DNA from: Maribacter sp. MMG018 | GTDB taxonomy: Bacteria; Bacteroidota; Bacteroidia; Flavobacteriales; Flavobacteriaceae | DNA: 64,000 bases | Direction: 5' to 3' | Assembly: GCF_018100785.1 (NCBI RefSeq) | Contig: NZ_JAGJEC010000001.1 | Coordinates: 1,116,001 to 1,180,000, forward strand | Shown here: piece by piece, positions 36,055 through 46,500 of the stretch | Numbering within the stretch: the first letter of the stretch is position 1 | How the letters are laid out: every line of letters begins with the position of its first letter | Position numbers and translations under genes: made by a program | Notes under the pieces: generated by a model | The model's database searches: none | What the model saw: the letters and a program-made list of their open reading frames with translations, nothing else | What the model was told of the DNA's origin: nothing

Positions 36055-36711
36055 ATGGCACAGTTTCCACATTATAGGACGGTTGATTTTAATGTTGAAA
36101 AGCATGTTAAAAGTGATGTGGATAATAGTCTAAGAACAAAAGAAATCTCCGATATTCAATTATGGGAAGAGTTTAAAATGGGCGATGAGCTGGCTCTTTC
36201 CAAAATATATAAGAACAATGCCGACAAACTATATGGTTATGGTCTAAAGTTGGTAGGCGGTAAGGAAGTTGTAAAGGACGCCATACAAGATTTGTTCGTA
36301 GAGTTATGGAATTCAAAAGAAAGGCTGGGCGAAGTAAGGTCCATCAAATCATATCTTTATAGTTCGATCAGAAGAAAACTTCTTGCCAAGGTCGTTAAGG
36401 AAAGAAAGTTGTACAGCTCCGAAGAAATGGCGGAAAGTATTTGCGGGCAGGTGCCTTCGGCGGAAATAAGCCTTATAGAAAAACAACGTTTTGAGGAGGA
36501 CCGCCAAGAGTTGAGAAGGGCATTGGCCAAGCTTAACGACAAGCAACGGGAAATCATCCACCTAAAGTTCTATGCACACTTAAGTTATGATGAAATTTCG
36601 GAAATCATGTCCATGGACAGGAAAGCCATTTACAATCTAATGGCATATACCATCAAGTTCTTAAAAAATCATTTGTCCACATTTTTGGCCATCATGGTCG
36701 CTTGTTCATAA
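36055..36711 (+). CDS. ECF sigma factor paired with FecR and SusC/D
   Basis: The protein has 218 residues with sigma regions 2 and 4 as in the first copy. Over residues 31-218 it differs from that copy at only three positions (A/L, S/G and V/A). Residues 1-30 align without gaps but share only a few positions (Y7, D11-F12-N13, S20). In Bacteroidota such factors are held by the FecR-type anti-sigma encoded next to them and turn on the adjacent SusC/SusD operon when substrate binds SusC. That circuit fits the gene order here. Confidence 0.93.
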   Translation: MAQFPHYRTVDFNVEKHVKSDVDNSLRTKEISDIQLWEEFKMGDELALSKIYKNNADKLYGYGLKLVGGKEVVKDAIQDLFVELWNSKERLGEVRSIKSYLYSSIRRKLLAKVVKERKLYSSEEMAESICGQVPSAEISLIEKQRFEEDRQELRRALAKLNDKQREIIHLKFYAHLSYDEISEIMSMDRKAIYNLMAYTIKFLKNHLSTFLAIMVACS

Positions 36712-36793
36712 TATTCGTTTTTATTTTTTATTTACACAAATATCTAACAATCATACTGTTAGAATGTTTTGATGTATTATTTTTCTCTTGGCT

Positions 36794-36815
36794 TAAAAAA
36801 AAGGAATCTTTTTTT
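36794..36815 (+). repeat. Repeated 3' element after sigma copy 2
   Basis: The A-run/GGAAT/T-run element matches 33571-33590. It may weakly terminate sigma transcription before fecR. Confidence 0.5.
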
Positions 36816-36886
36816 AAGTAATCCTGCAAATAATGACTCTTAGTATATAGGAAGAAGTAATTCCAATTTGTGATTAATAGAGTAAA

Positions 36887-38098
36887 ATGAAGTATATAAA
36901 TTTTACAGTAGAGGATTTCGTCAATGATGAATATTTTCAAAGATGGGTATTCGAGGACGATTATATGGTGAACATGTTTTGGGAAAAATGGCTTTCTGAG
37001 CATGAGGAAAAGAGAGAGGATGTGGAAAAGGCGCTTAGACTTGTTCGTCTTATGGATTTTGATGATGATAAACTTTCCGAAGATGATTTTAACGGTATGT
37101 GGCAGAATATAGTGGAGAGAAAAACCGACGGGCAGCATAGAATTCATGTGCCGAAACGGTCTCAAAACAAAACTAAACATACCTTTTTAAAGGTAGCAGC
37201 AGTGTTTGTAGGATTATTGGCTACGGGGTTAGGTCTTTATTTAATAGGGTTTTTTGAACCCAAAGAAACTTTAGTTGTTGATGATCCATCTCAAATTACG
37301 CTTAAACTCGAAGATGGTACGTTGAAAGTATTGGATGAAGATTCTTCCAGAGCGTTGGCCAATGGAAAAGGAGAAATTGTAGTCAAACAGGAAAAAGGAG
37401 CCTTATTGTACGAGAAGGAGGAGGATAGTTCGCAAATCTTGAAGTATAACGAACTTATAGTTCCTTACGGTAAAAAATTCGAGATAAAACTATCGGATGG
37501 GTCATATGTTTATATGAATTCAGGGTCTAAATTAAGGTATCCCGTTAATTTTTTAAACGACATGCCCAGAAACGTATACCTTGATGGAGAGGCATATTTT
37601 TCTGTCGAAAAAGATGAGGACAGGCCTTTTACGGTAATAACCGATGAGATGAACACCCAGGTATACGGAACCGAGTTCAATGTATCAAGTTATAAGAACG
37701 AGGGTAATACATCTACAGTTCTGATTGAAGGTAGTGTGGGAGTTTATAAATCCAACAATCAGGAAGCTAGCAAGCCAATGACAATAGTACCGGGACAACG
37801 AGCAGTGTTCGAGAATGATGAAATAGCTGTAGACGTGGTAAATGTAGACAAGTACATAGCTTGGAAAGAAGGTCGGTTAATGTTCGAGGACGATCGCTTT
37901 GATCTGATTATTAAGGAGCTAGAAAGGCATTTTGATGTTGAGATAGAAAATAGGTATCCGAAAATTAGCAATAAGAAGTATACAGGTTCTTTTAACAGTC
38001 AAGAATCTTTAGACCATATACTTAAGATCTGTCAAGAACATACTCCGTTTATATATAAGGTAAATGGAGATAAGATAATTATAACCGAGAAAAAGTAA
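36887..38098 (+). CDS. FecR-family anti-sigma/transmembrane regulator
   Basis: The protein has 403 residues. The first ~100 are cytoplasmic and hold the sigma-binding segment. A single membrane helix lies at ~101-121. The periplasmic FecR domain spans ~190-288 (VPYGKKFEIKLSDGSYVYMN, then GEAYFSVEKDEDRPFTV). The C-terminal DUF4974 is at ~331-400. It relays the signal from the SusC STN domain to the sigma factor. It lies 175 bp after the sigma gene and 142 bp before susC; the latter gap holds a perfect hairpin. Confidence 0.93.
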   Translation: MKYINFTVEDFVNDEYFQRWVFEDDYMVNMFWEKWLSEHEEKREDVEKALRLVRLMDFDDDKLSEDDFNGMWQNIVERKTDGQHRIHVPKRSQNKTKHTFLKVAAVFVGLLATGLGLYLIGFFEPKETLVVDDPSQITLKLEDGTLKVLDEDSSRALANGKGEIVVKQEKGALLYEKEEDSSQILKYNELIVPYGKKFEIKLSDGSYVYMNSGSKLRYPVNFLNDMPRNVYLDGEAYFSVEKDEDRPFTVITDEMNTQVYGTEFNVSSYKNEGNTSTVLIEGSVGVYKSNNQEASKPMTIVPGQRAVFENDEIAVDVVNVDKYIAWKEGRLMFEDDRFDLIIKELERHFDVEIENRYPKISNKKYTGSFNSQESLDHILKICQEHTPFIYKVNGDKIIITEKK

Positions 38099-38166
38099 AT
38101 AACCCTTGCCAACCAGCGAGAAACCAAAAACAACTGCCTATGAAACAAAGGTGAACGAATAATAAA

Positions 38167-38194
38167 ATCGGAAAGTGCGCCAACACTTTCCGAT
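38167..38194 (+). repeat. Perfect 11-bp hairpin between fecR and susC
   Basis: ATCGGAAAGTG and its complement enclose a 6-nt loop, 46 bp before the susC ATG. It is followed by A's rather than T's, so on the plus strand it is not a classic terminator. It may set differential mRNA stability between the regulators and the abundant porin mRNA. Confidence 0.65.
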
Positions 38195-38240
38195 AAAAAA
38201 ATGATTTAAGTCGCAATTCAACCAAAATCAAATCAAAATT

Positions 38241-41200
38241 ATGAAAAAACTAATTGACTCATTAGAAAAATGGGGTCGTATCTTTCCAAAAATTGGATTA
38301 AAAATGAAGTTTTCACTCTTGTTTATCCTGGTAGTAACTTTTCAGATAAAGGCGGGGTCAACATATTCTCAAGAAAGGATTACCCTTGATGTGAATAATG
38401 TTTCCTTGATCAAGGTTATCGAAGAGGTGGAATCGGTCTCCGAATTCAACTTTTTTTATAGCAAGAGTGACCTTAATTTAAATAGAAAGGTAAGTATCCA
38501 CGCAAAAAAGGAGAAAATTGAGGACATTCTTAAAAAAATGTTCTCGGGCGATAATGTGTATTACAAGATTGTAGACACACATATTATTCTAAAAAGAAAG
38601 GAAAAGCCCCAAATTATAGACAAACAAGATGAATATAGAGACCTTGCAATACAGTTTTCCGTATCTGGAACTGTACTCGACGAAGACGGTGTTCCGTTAC
38701 CTGGTGCAAGTATTGTCGAGAAAGGTACATCAAATGGGGTTCAAACTGATTTCGATGGTAATTACGCATTACAGGTGGCAGATCAGAATGCCGTTCTAGT
38801 AATATCCTATGTTGGCTTTTTAACCGTAGAGATGGCCGTAAACGGGAGCAATGTTGTAGATGTAGTATTAAAGGAAGATGCTGCCAAGTTAGACGAGGTG
38901 GTCGTTGTAGGGTACGGTACTCAGAAAAGAAAAGAGATTACTAGCTCTGTAGTAAGTGTTAAGGCAGAGGAGTTCAATAAAGGAAATGTTAGTGATCCAG
39001 TACAACTTTTGCAAGGTAAGGTAGCCGGCCTACAGGTAGGTCGTGCAGGCGGTAACCCCAACCAACCTTTTACCGTAAGGTTAAGAGGGGTGAATACGAT
39101 TAGTGGAGATGCCTCCCCTCTTGTGGTTATAGATGGTATTTTAGGAGGAGCATTAGATGCTCTTGACCCTAACGATATTGCATCGATAGAAGTATTGAAA
39201 GATGCTTCGGCAGCAGCGATCTATGGGGCAAGGGCAAGTGCAGGTGTAATACTTGTTACTACCAAATCAGGTAAGGGAGCCGATCAAAAACCGGTTCTTC
39301 AATACAATACCCAGTTTTCATTCGAGGATATTTCAGAATCTCCAGAAATAGCTTCTGCAAGCGAGTATCTTTCTTTAGGAGGTCAAGACTTGGGTGCTGA
39401 AACCGTTTGGCTGGATGAAGTTACAAGAACAGGAGTTTCTCAAATTCATAATCTTTCCTATTCCGGAAGTTCATCGGGCGGTATGAACTACAGGGCTTCT
39501 GTGAACTATAGAGATGTAAAAGGTGTAATCGTAAATTCTGCCGAATTTCAACAATTGAACGCTAGATTGCGAATATCCCAAAAATTCTTTGACGATAACC
39601 TAAATATATTTGCCACGTTGGCCACGACTTCTAGAGGAGAATCTCAAGGATTTCAACATTCTTTGTCACAAGCAATATATTTTAACCCGACTGCTCCCGT
39701 ATACAACCCCGACGGTACTTATTTTGAGACCCAAGATCAAGATCGTTACAATCCGGTAGCTATCAACGACCAAAATGTAAGGGATAGGGATCTGAACAGG
39801 CAGGTGATGAATATCGGTGCCGATTTAAAAATTGTAAAAGGACTCTCTTTTTCAGGAAGCTACACCTTGCAAAGGTCTACGGATTTAGTGGGCGAATATT
39901 CTAAAAGAGATGCTCTATGGGGAGGTGCCTTGGTCAATGGATGGGCCAGACGTGCCACTTCAGACAATAAGTACCAGCAGTTCGATGCTACTTTAAACTA
40001 CAGTGGAGGAACAGGGGACCTTAGTTATAAGGTTATATTGGGCCAGTCGTGGAACAATGAAAACATTCAATCGGCGATTGCTTCGAATACCGATTTTATT
40101 ACCGACGAATTTTCGTATAATAATTTAGCTGCCGGTCAGGGAATAAATAGAACCGGAGTGGTGTCGGCCGAATCTAATTCCGCACAACCTCAGAATTATG
40201 TAGGGTCTAGTCAACAAGAGTCTATATCCAATGCCTATTTTGTTAGAACGAACTTTAACTATAAAGATGCCGCATTTTTGTCTATGACCTATCGTAGAGA
40301 GGGCTCTTCACGATTTGGTACCAACAATAGATGGGGAGATTTTTGGGCGATCAGTGGTGGTGCCGATGTAGCTCGGATGTTCGATTTGCCCATAGATCAA
40401 TTAAAGTTAAGGGCAGGATATGGGATAACAGGTACTTTGCCCAATACTTTTACTGGCTACCTAAGTACATTAAGGCTTTCGTCCGGTGGTTTTGCGAACG
40501 GTGAGTTTATTTCGGCGGTAACTGCTGCTACAGGTGCAAATCCTGATTTAAAATGGGAGGAAAAAGCAGAATTCAACTTAGGTGCAGATTTTGCCTTATT
40601 CGACCGTAGACTTTCAGGGTCGGTCGATTATTTTAAGAGAAACACCTCAGATTTGTTGAATGTTGTTAATGTACCATCTCCACCAAATGCTGTGAGCTCT
40701 CAACTTAGAAATGTAGGGGAGTTGGAAACAACAGGTATAGAGGTGCAATTGACTTATGAGGTTATAAAGAAAGAAAATTTTGATTGGACCGTAAATGCTA
40801 ATCTATCCAACGCGAAGACAAAACTAATAGAATTTAATGCAGAATCTTCACAGACAATTTTAAGAAGTAGGGGGCTAGAGGGCGCCGTAGCTATAGGGAA
40901 TGTTCAGCCCGTTCGTACAGAAGAGGGAGAAGAGATAGGGCAAATATATGCCCAGCCTTTTGTACGTTATGAAGCTAATGGTGATCCAATTGTTTTATTA
41001 AAAGATGGTACTGAAGCTGTTTTTGATGCTGCGGACTTTGAAGATGAGGCCGTAAATGTAGGTGATGCCCTACCTGATTTATTTGTAGGTCTTACCAACA
41101 CTTTTAGATATAAAAATTTTGATTTGAATATATTTTTGAGGGGAACTTTTGGACATAGTTTGGTCAATGAATCAAGAGCTGCCTACGAAAATGTATCTGG

Positions 41201-41573
41201 TATCGCTATTAGAAATATCTTGGTTACCGAAGGTGAGTTTGATCAAAGTATCACGGTGCCTCATTACAGTACAAGATATGTGGAAGATGCATCTTTTGTG
41301 AAAATAGATAACCTTACTTTAGGGTATACCTTGCCAACCTTTAAGAACTCGCCATTTCAGAGTTTAAGGATTTTTGCTACTGGACAGAACTTGGCCACAT
41401 TTACAGGATACAAAGGCGCCGATCCAGAAGTTAGGTATTTTGATCCTTCGAGCTCTGCAGAGGGCAGAAGAGGTAATAGTTTTAGTGGTGATCTACTGTT
41501 TCCCGGCATTGATAGGTATACCACTTTTCTACCCACACGAACCTTGACTCTAGGGTTGAATATTACATTTTAA
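38241..41573 (+). CDS. SusC/RagA-type TonB-dependent transporter with STN domain
   Basis: This is a 1110-residue outer-membrane porin. An N-terminal signal region (~1-43) is followed by an STN signalling domain (~47-118). Next come a carboxypeptidase-like regulatory domain (~139-211), the TonB-box/plug start DEVVVVGYGTQKRKEIT (~218-234) and the plug with DASAAAIYGARASAGVI. The beta-barrel ends in ...TLTLGLNITF, with the terminal Phe typical of outer-membrane barrels. The STN domain is what couples such transporters to FecR/ECF sigma control. SusD follows after 29 bp. Confidence 0.97.
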   Translation: MKKLIDSLEKWGRIFPKIGLKMKFSLLFILVVTFQIKAGSTYSQERITLDVNNVSLIKVIEEVESVSEFNFFYSKSDLNLNRKVSIHAKKEKIEDILKKMFSGDNVYYKIVDTHIILKRKEKPQIIDKQDEYRDLAIQFSVSGTVLDEDGVPLPGASIVEKGTSNGVQTDFDGNYALQVADQNAVLVISYVGFLTVEMAVNGSNVVDVVLKEDAAKLDEVVVVGYGTQKRKEITSSVVSVKAEEFNKGNVSDPVQLLQGKVAGLQVGRAGGNPNQPFTVRLRGVNTISGDASPLVVIDGILGGALDALDPNDIASIEVLKDASAAAIYGARASAGVILVTTKSGKGADQKPVLQYNTQFSFEDISESPEIASASEYLSLGGQDLGAETVWLDEVTRTGVSQIHNLSYSGSSSGGMNYRASVNYRDVKGVIVNSAEFQQLNARLRISQKFFDDNLNIFATLATTSRGESQGFQHSLSQAIYFNPTAPVYNPDGTYFETQDQDRYNPVAINDQNVRDRDLNRQVMNIGADLKIVKGLSFSGSYTLQRSTDLVGEYSKRDALWGGALVNGWARRATSDNKYQQFDATLNYSGGTGDLSYKVILGQSWNNENIQSAIASNTDFITDEFSYNNLAAGQGINRTGVVSAESNSAQPQNYVGSSQQESISNAYFVRTNFNYKDAAFLSMTYRREGSSRFGTNNRWGDFWAISGGADVARMFDLPIDQLKLRAGYGITGTLPNTFTGYLSTLRLSSGGFANGEFISAVTAATGANPDLKWEEKAEFNLGADFALFDRRLSGSVDYFKRNTSDLLNVVNVPSPPNAVSSQLRNVGELETTGIEVQLTYEVIKKENFDWTVNANLSNAKTKLIEFNAESSQTILRSRGLEGAVAIGNVQPVRTEEGEEIGQIYAQPFVRYEANGDPIVLLKDGTEAVFDAADFEDEAVNVGDALPDLFVGLTNTFRYKNFDLNIFLRGTFGHSLVNESRAAYENVSGIAIRNILVTEGEFDQSITVPHYSTRYVEDASFVKIDNLTLGYTLPTFKNSPFQSLRIFATGQNLATFTGYKGADPEVRYFDPSSSAEGRRGNSFSGDLLFPGIDRYTTFLPTRTLTLGLNITF

Positions 41574-41602
41574 TTTATAGAACATAAAGAAATAATATAG
41601 CG

Positions 41603-43288
41603 ATGAAAAAATTTAAGATAATATTGATTGCGATATTAGGGTTTTCCTGTATGCAGTCTTGTGAGCTAGAGCCTGAAGTTTACAGTGAGATAAGGCCAGA
41701 GAACTTTTTTGAGGATGATGAACAGTTAATTGCTTTTACATCTTCTGCCTATAGTTCGTTAAATGGATGGTTCGGCCAGTTTGTGCAAGAGCAAGGTATG
41801 ATGACGGACGAAATGGCGAACCCTCTTAGGTCTAACGATGGTTGGGGAACCAATACCGATATTATGTCCCATAATTTTAGGGCTAACGATAATTGGGTCG
41901 GTGGTGTTTGGGGCATTGCTTTTTCCGGTGTTGCTACCTGCAATAGATTGATAGAGTTTTTAGAAGGATTGGATACCGATCAAAATACGGCAATTGCAGA
42001 ATTACGTGCTTTAAGAGCTCTTTATCTATGGGCGGGCATGGATACTTATGGCAATATTCCTGTCGAATTACGTTTTGCGGAAGCCAACCCGACACCTTCA
42101 CAAGTGTCTCCCGCCGAGGCCTTCGCTGTAATAGAAGAAGAATTGTTGGCGGCCATACCTGATCTTAACCCTAGTAAAGATCAAACTACATATGCCAAGA
42201 TGAACCGTGCGGCAGGTAATATGTTACTGGCCACATTATATATTAATGCGGAAAGATATGGCGTTTCTGCAAAATGGGCAGAGGCCGCCGCCGCCGCACA
42301 AGAAGTTATCGATACTGGTGACTATTCTCTTGAATCAGGATATTTTTCCAATTTTATGATATCAAATGAAGGCTCTTCTGAGAATATCTTGGTAATCCCT
42401 TACGAGAGAAATCAAATAGATAACAGTATTGCACATGCTACTTTACACCAATCTTCGAGTCCTACTTTTGGCTTGGCATCACAACCATGGGGAGGTTATT
42501 CCGTACAAGGGGATTTTTATAATTCTTTTGACGAGAACGATAATAGAAGAGGTATGTTCATTACCGGTCAGCAATACACAAAGGATGCCGGCCCAATATG
42601 GGATGCTACGTTAGGGTTTCTCTACAGTAACCCAAAAGAGGAATATGAAATCACCGATTGTGGTGAAGACTATAATATTCTTACGAATGTTGAGAGGGCA
42701 CATTGGGGTTTTCCAGAACTTGAAGATGGGCAAACGGCCGCAGACCTTTCTCCAGAAGAGTTGAAATTGGCGTGTGGTATTGTGATCATGCCGAATCCAG
42801 ACCCTATTATGAGAGATGAATCTGGCAGGGCAGAAGATATGATATTGTACCGAGAAGGGGCAAGAATGGCAAAATATGAGTACGAAGTAGGTACAAATGT
42901 TGGAACAGGTTCCAATAATGATTTTCCCATTTTCAGATATGCAGAAACGATTTTGATTAGAGCGGAAGCCCTATGGCGTTTAGATAATGGTAGCGTAGAA
43001 GCTTTAAGTTTGGTCAATCAAATTAGGGATCGGGCAGGTCTGCCAACATTGGGGGCCTTGACCGAAGATGATCTTTATCAAGAGTATAGACATGAGTTGG
43101 CCTTAGAAGGTCGCGCACGTCCTATTATTATACGTTTTGGTCATTGGGAAGACGAATGGAACTGGAAATCGTCCGATCCTGCCGCACCAGGCGATACGTA
43201 TGTTCCGGATGTTAAAAATAGATGGTACCCAATACCGGAAAATGAATTGAACTCTAATCCTGAATTGGTTCAAAATACAGGTTTTTAG
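41603..43288 (+). CDS. SusD/RagB-family glycan-binding lipoprotein
   Basis: The protein has 561 residues. The lipobox is in FSCMQSCELEP (Cys20). Helical TPR-like repeats and the N-terminal NFFEDDEQLIAFTSSAY are typical of SusD. The C-terminal half has the RagB blocks FPIFRYAETILIRAEAL and RDRAGLPTL, ending in the HELALEGRARPIIIRFG segment. It sits over the SusC barrel as the substrate-loading lid. Substrate specificity cannot be read. Confidence 0.96.
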   Translation: MKKFKIILIAILGFSCMQSCELEPEVYSEIRPENFFEDDEQLIAFTSSAYSSLNGWFGQFVQEQGMMTDEMANPLRSNDGWGTNTDIMSHNFRANDNWVGGVWGIAFSGVATCNRLIEFLEGLDTDQNTAIAELRALRALYLWAGMDTYGNIPVELRFAEANPTPSQVSPAEAFAVIEEELLAAIPDLNPSKDQTTYAKMNRAAGNMLLATLYINAERYGVSAKWAEAAAAAQEVIDTGDYSLESGYFSNFMISNEGSSENILVIPYERNQIDNSIAHATLHQSSSPTFGLASQPWGGYSVQGDFYNSFDENDNRRGMFITGQQYTKDAGPIWDATLGFLYSNPKEEYEITDCGEDYNILTNVERAHWGFPELEDGQTAADLSPEELKLACGIVIMPNPDPIMRDESGRAEDMILYREGARMAKYEYEVGTNVGTGSNNDFPIFRYAETILIRAEALWRLDNGSVEALSLVNQIRDRAGLPTLGALTEDDLYQEYRHELALEGRARPIIIRFGHWEDEWNWKSSDPAAPGDTYVPDVKNRWYPIPENELNSNPELVQNTGF

Positions 43289-43356
43289 TTTGTTGGCATA
43301 TCAGTAGATATAACAACAGTATAAGTTTTGTTAGTTTGTTTTAGTTAGTAAAGACG

Positions 43357-43389
43357 AATAGGGGAATCCTTTTCGGGGATTCCTTTATT
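43357..43389 (+). terminator. Hairpin after susD
   Basis: A 13-bp stem with two G-U pairs (AATAGGGGAATCC with GGATTCCTTTATT) and a 7-nt loop lies 68 bp after the susD stop. The T-tract is short, so it may be a partial terminator or attenuator that separates susCD from the FG-GAP genes. Confidence 0.55.
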
Positions 43390-43587
43390 GTCTCTACAAG
43401 AATTAGATTAAAACGAGCCTCCATTTTATTGTGAACGGGTAATTGACAAGGGTGGCTATTATAAACCACCTATTGTTTCATATACCAAGAGGGCAACATA
43501 GGTTACAAAACCCATGTAACGAAGCCTATGTGTAGAATGCCGTCCTTTAGAAAAAGAAAAATTTAATATAAAATCTTCAATAAGCGT

Positions 43588-46500
43588 ATGATGTCAAGAT
43601 TCTTAAACATATCGTTATGCATAATTATGTGCAGTTCATGTGTTAAGAATGAATTGAAATTCAGTTTGTTGGATAATTCTAAAATAGGAATCGATTTTAA
43701 GAACACACTTACCTATACAGAAGATTTTAACGCCTATCTCTTTAAAAGCTTTTATAACGGAGCGGGCGTAGGCTTGGCAGATCTGACAAATGACGGTAAC
43801 CTTGATCTGTTTTTGTGCGGTAATCAAACAGATAACAGATTGTACATAGGGGATGGTGATTTTAATTTTAAGGATGTGTCGGACCATGCTGGCATTCGAA
43901 GTTCGGGTTCATGGGCAACAGGTGTAAGCATTGTCGATATAAATGGGGATGGATGGAAAGATATTTATGTCTGTAAAAGCGGCCGTCTTGAAGATCCCAA
44001 TAGACGCAATGAGCTTTTTATTAACCTGGGGTTAGATGGTAACGGATTACCCACATTTGTAGAATCTGCAAAAGAATATGGTATCGACGACCTGGGGTTT
44101 TCAATACATGCCGTTTTTTTCGATTATGATAGAGATGGCGACCTTGACATGTACCTTTCAAACAATTCCCACAACCCATCAGATGTAATAGTCGATAGTA
44201 AAAAAGGTATGCGAAACAAAAAAGATCCAGGTGGGGGAAATAAACTTTATAAGAATGAATCGGGATATTTTGTGGATGTAACCACAGATGCAGGAATATA
44301 CAGTAGTGCCATTGGTTATGGCTTAGGGGTCGGTGTAGGTGATGTTGACCGTGATGGTTGGCCAGACATATATGTGGCCAATGATTTTTTTGAAAAAGAT
44401 TATCTCTATATAAACCAAAGAGATGGCACTTTTAAGGAATCTATAGATACATTGACAAGTGAAATTAGTTTGGGGTCGATGGGGGTGGATATTTCAGATA
44501 TGGACCACGATGGGTATCCAGAAATTTTTGTGACCGAAATGCTCCCCGATGACGAATCTAGACTAAAGACCAAGACCGTTTTTGATAATTGGGACAAATA
44601 TGCCCTAAAAGTTAAAAATGGCTACCATCATCAATTTCCTAGAAATACCTTTCAATTAAATAACGGTAGGTCGTTCGATAGTAATAAAGTAAGTTTTAGC
44701 GAAATTTCAAGATATGCCGGGGTTCATGCCAGTGATTGGAGCTGGGGTGTTCAAATGGTCGATTTTGACAATGATGGAAATAAAGAAATTTTTATAACCA
44801 ATGGAATTGGAAAAGATCTATTGGACCAAGATTATTTAGATTATTATGATAATCCCCAAAAACTAAGGGAAATTCTTAAAGAAAAAGGCCAGGTAATGAA
44901 GGAGCTGCTCGATAATATGCCTTCAGAACCTATTTCTAACCATTTGTACCAGCAAACCAGTTATATGGCCTATACGAATGTAGCTGAAGTTTTTGGGCTT
45001 GGTCAAGCTTCGTTTTCTAGTGGATCGGCATACGGCGATATTGATAATGATGGAGATTTGGATTTGGTGGTCAATAACATAAACAGCCAGCCCTTTGTCT
45101 ACGAAAACAATCAGTTAAAAACGGAAAACCATTATGTAAGCCTTCTTTTAAAAAATAGAAATGGAGGTACGGCAATAGGTGCACAGGTGTCATTATGGTC
45201 AAATGGCAAGTTGTATTTTGAAGAGTTATACCCTATGAAAGGGTCCATGTCTACCGTAGATGACAGATTACATATTGGTTTGGGAGATCATAAGAAGATA
45301 GATACTTTAAAAATTATGTGGCCCGATGGGGATGTTCTTGTTCAAAAAAATATTTCGGCCGATCGGTCTTGGACCATTACGCAATCAGAAGACAGCGAAA
45401 GAAAGGTAAGAATAAATAAGACGCCGGAACCAAATGAAAGAATAGAAGCCGCCAAAGCCCTTAATTTGATGTTTGTTCACGAAGAAAACGAATTTATTGA
45501 TTTTGACAAGGACAATATGTTGTTTCACATGCGCTCCAATGAAGGGCCCAAGATTGCCGTTGCCGATATTAATGGAGACGGGTTGGATGACTGCTATATT
45601 GGTGGTGCAAAGGGGCAAAATGGAGCTTTGTTCGTACAAGAAGCAGCTGTTTTCAAAAAAACCGATCAAGGTTTAATGACTGCCTATAAAGGAGCGGAAG
45701 ATCAACATGCCGTTTTTGTGGACGTGGACAATGATGGAGATAATGATCTTTTGGTAGCTAGCGGGGGGTATGAGTTTTCTTCCGATGCGTTTGCACTTAG
45801 CGATCGATTATATCTTAATGATGGTACCGGTCATTTTGCGAAATCAAATCAGGTTTTGCCAACGGTAAGACCTACAGCTACTTCGGTTATTATATCGGCC
45901 GATTACGATGCCGATGGTGATCAAGATCTTTTCTTTGGAAGCCGTTTTATTCCGGGTATGTACGGCATACCGGCATCTAGCTATCTCTTGGAAAATGATG
46001 GTACCGGTCATTTTACCAATGTAACCGATAGCAAGGCTCCGACTTTAACGGACATTGGAATGGTAACCGATGCTGTGTGGACCGATGTGGATCGCGATGG
46101 AGATTCTGATCTTATAGTTGTTGGGGAATGGATGGCGATAAAACTATTAATCAATAATGAGGGTATTATGGAAGAACGGTCCTCGAATAATGGTTTCTTG
46201 GGGTCAAATGGTTTTTGGAACACCATTGAAGCTGCTGATTTAGATAATGATGGAGACCAAGACCTGATTGTGGGAAACATGGGCGAGAATACGATTTTTA
46301 AGGCTTCAGAAGACAGGCCCGTCGAAATGTTCGTAAACGATTTTGACAAAAATGGAAGTATAGAACAGATAATCACAACCTATACGGGAGAAAAAGCGCA
46401 TCCTGTTATTTTAAAGAAAGAGATAACCAAACAATTGCCTTATTTACTTAAAAAGTACCTGAAGCATAATGCGTACAAAGAAGAGACCATTGCGGATATT

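Noticed and set aside
36728-37180. 150-residue minus-strand ORF before and inside fecR
   Set aside because: It is antisense to the fecR start, with a phenylalanine/isoleucine-rich composition typical of reversed AT-rich coding DNA, and has no family signature.
46008-46376. Antisense ORFs over the FG-GAP genes (also 50174-50365 and 53368-53661)
   Set aside because: Serine- and proline-rich reading of the repeated Asp/Gly codons on the other strand; they recur at matching places because the repeats recur.
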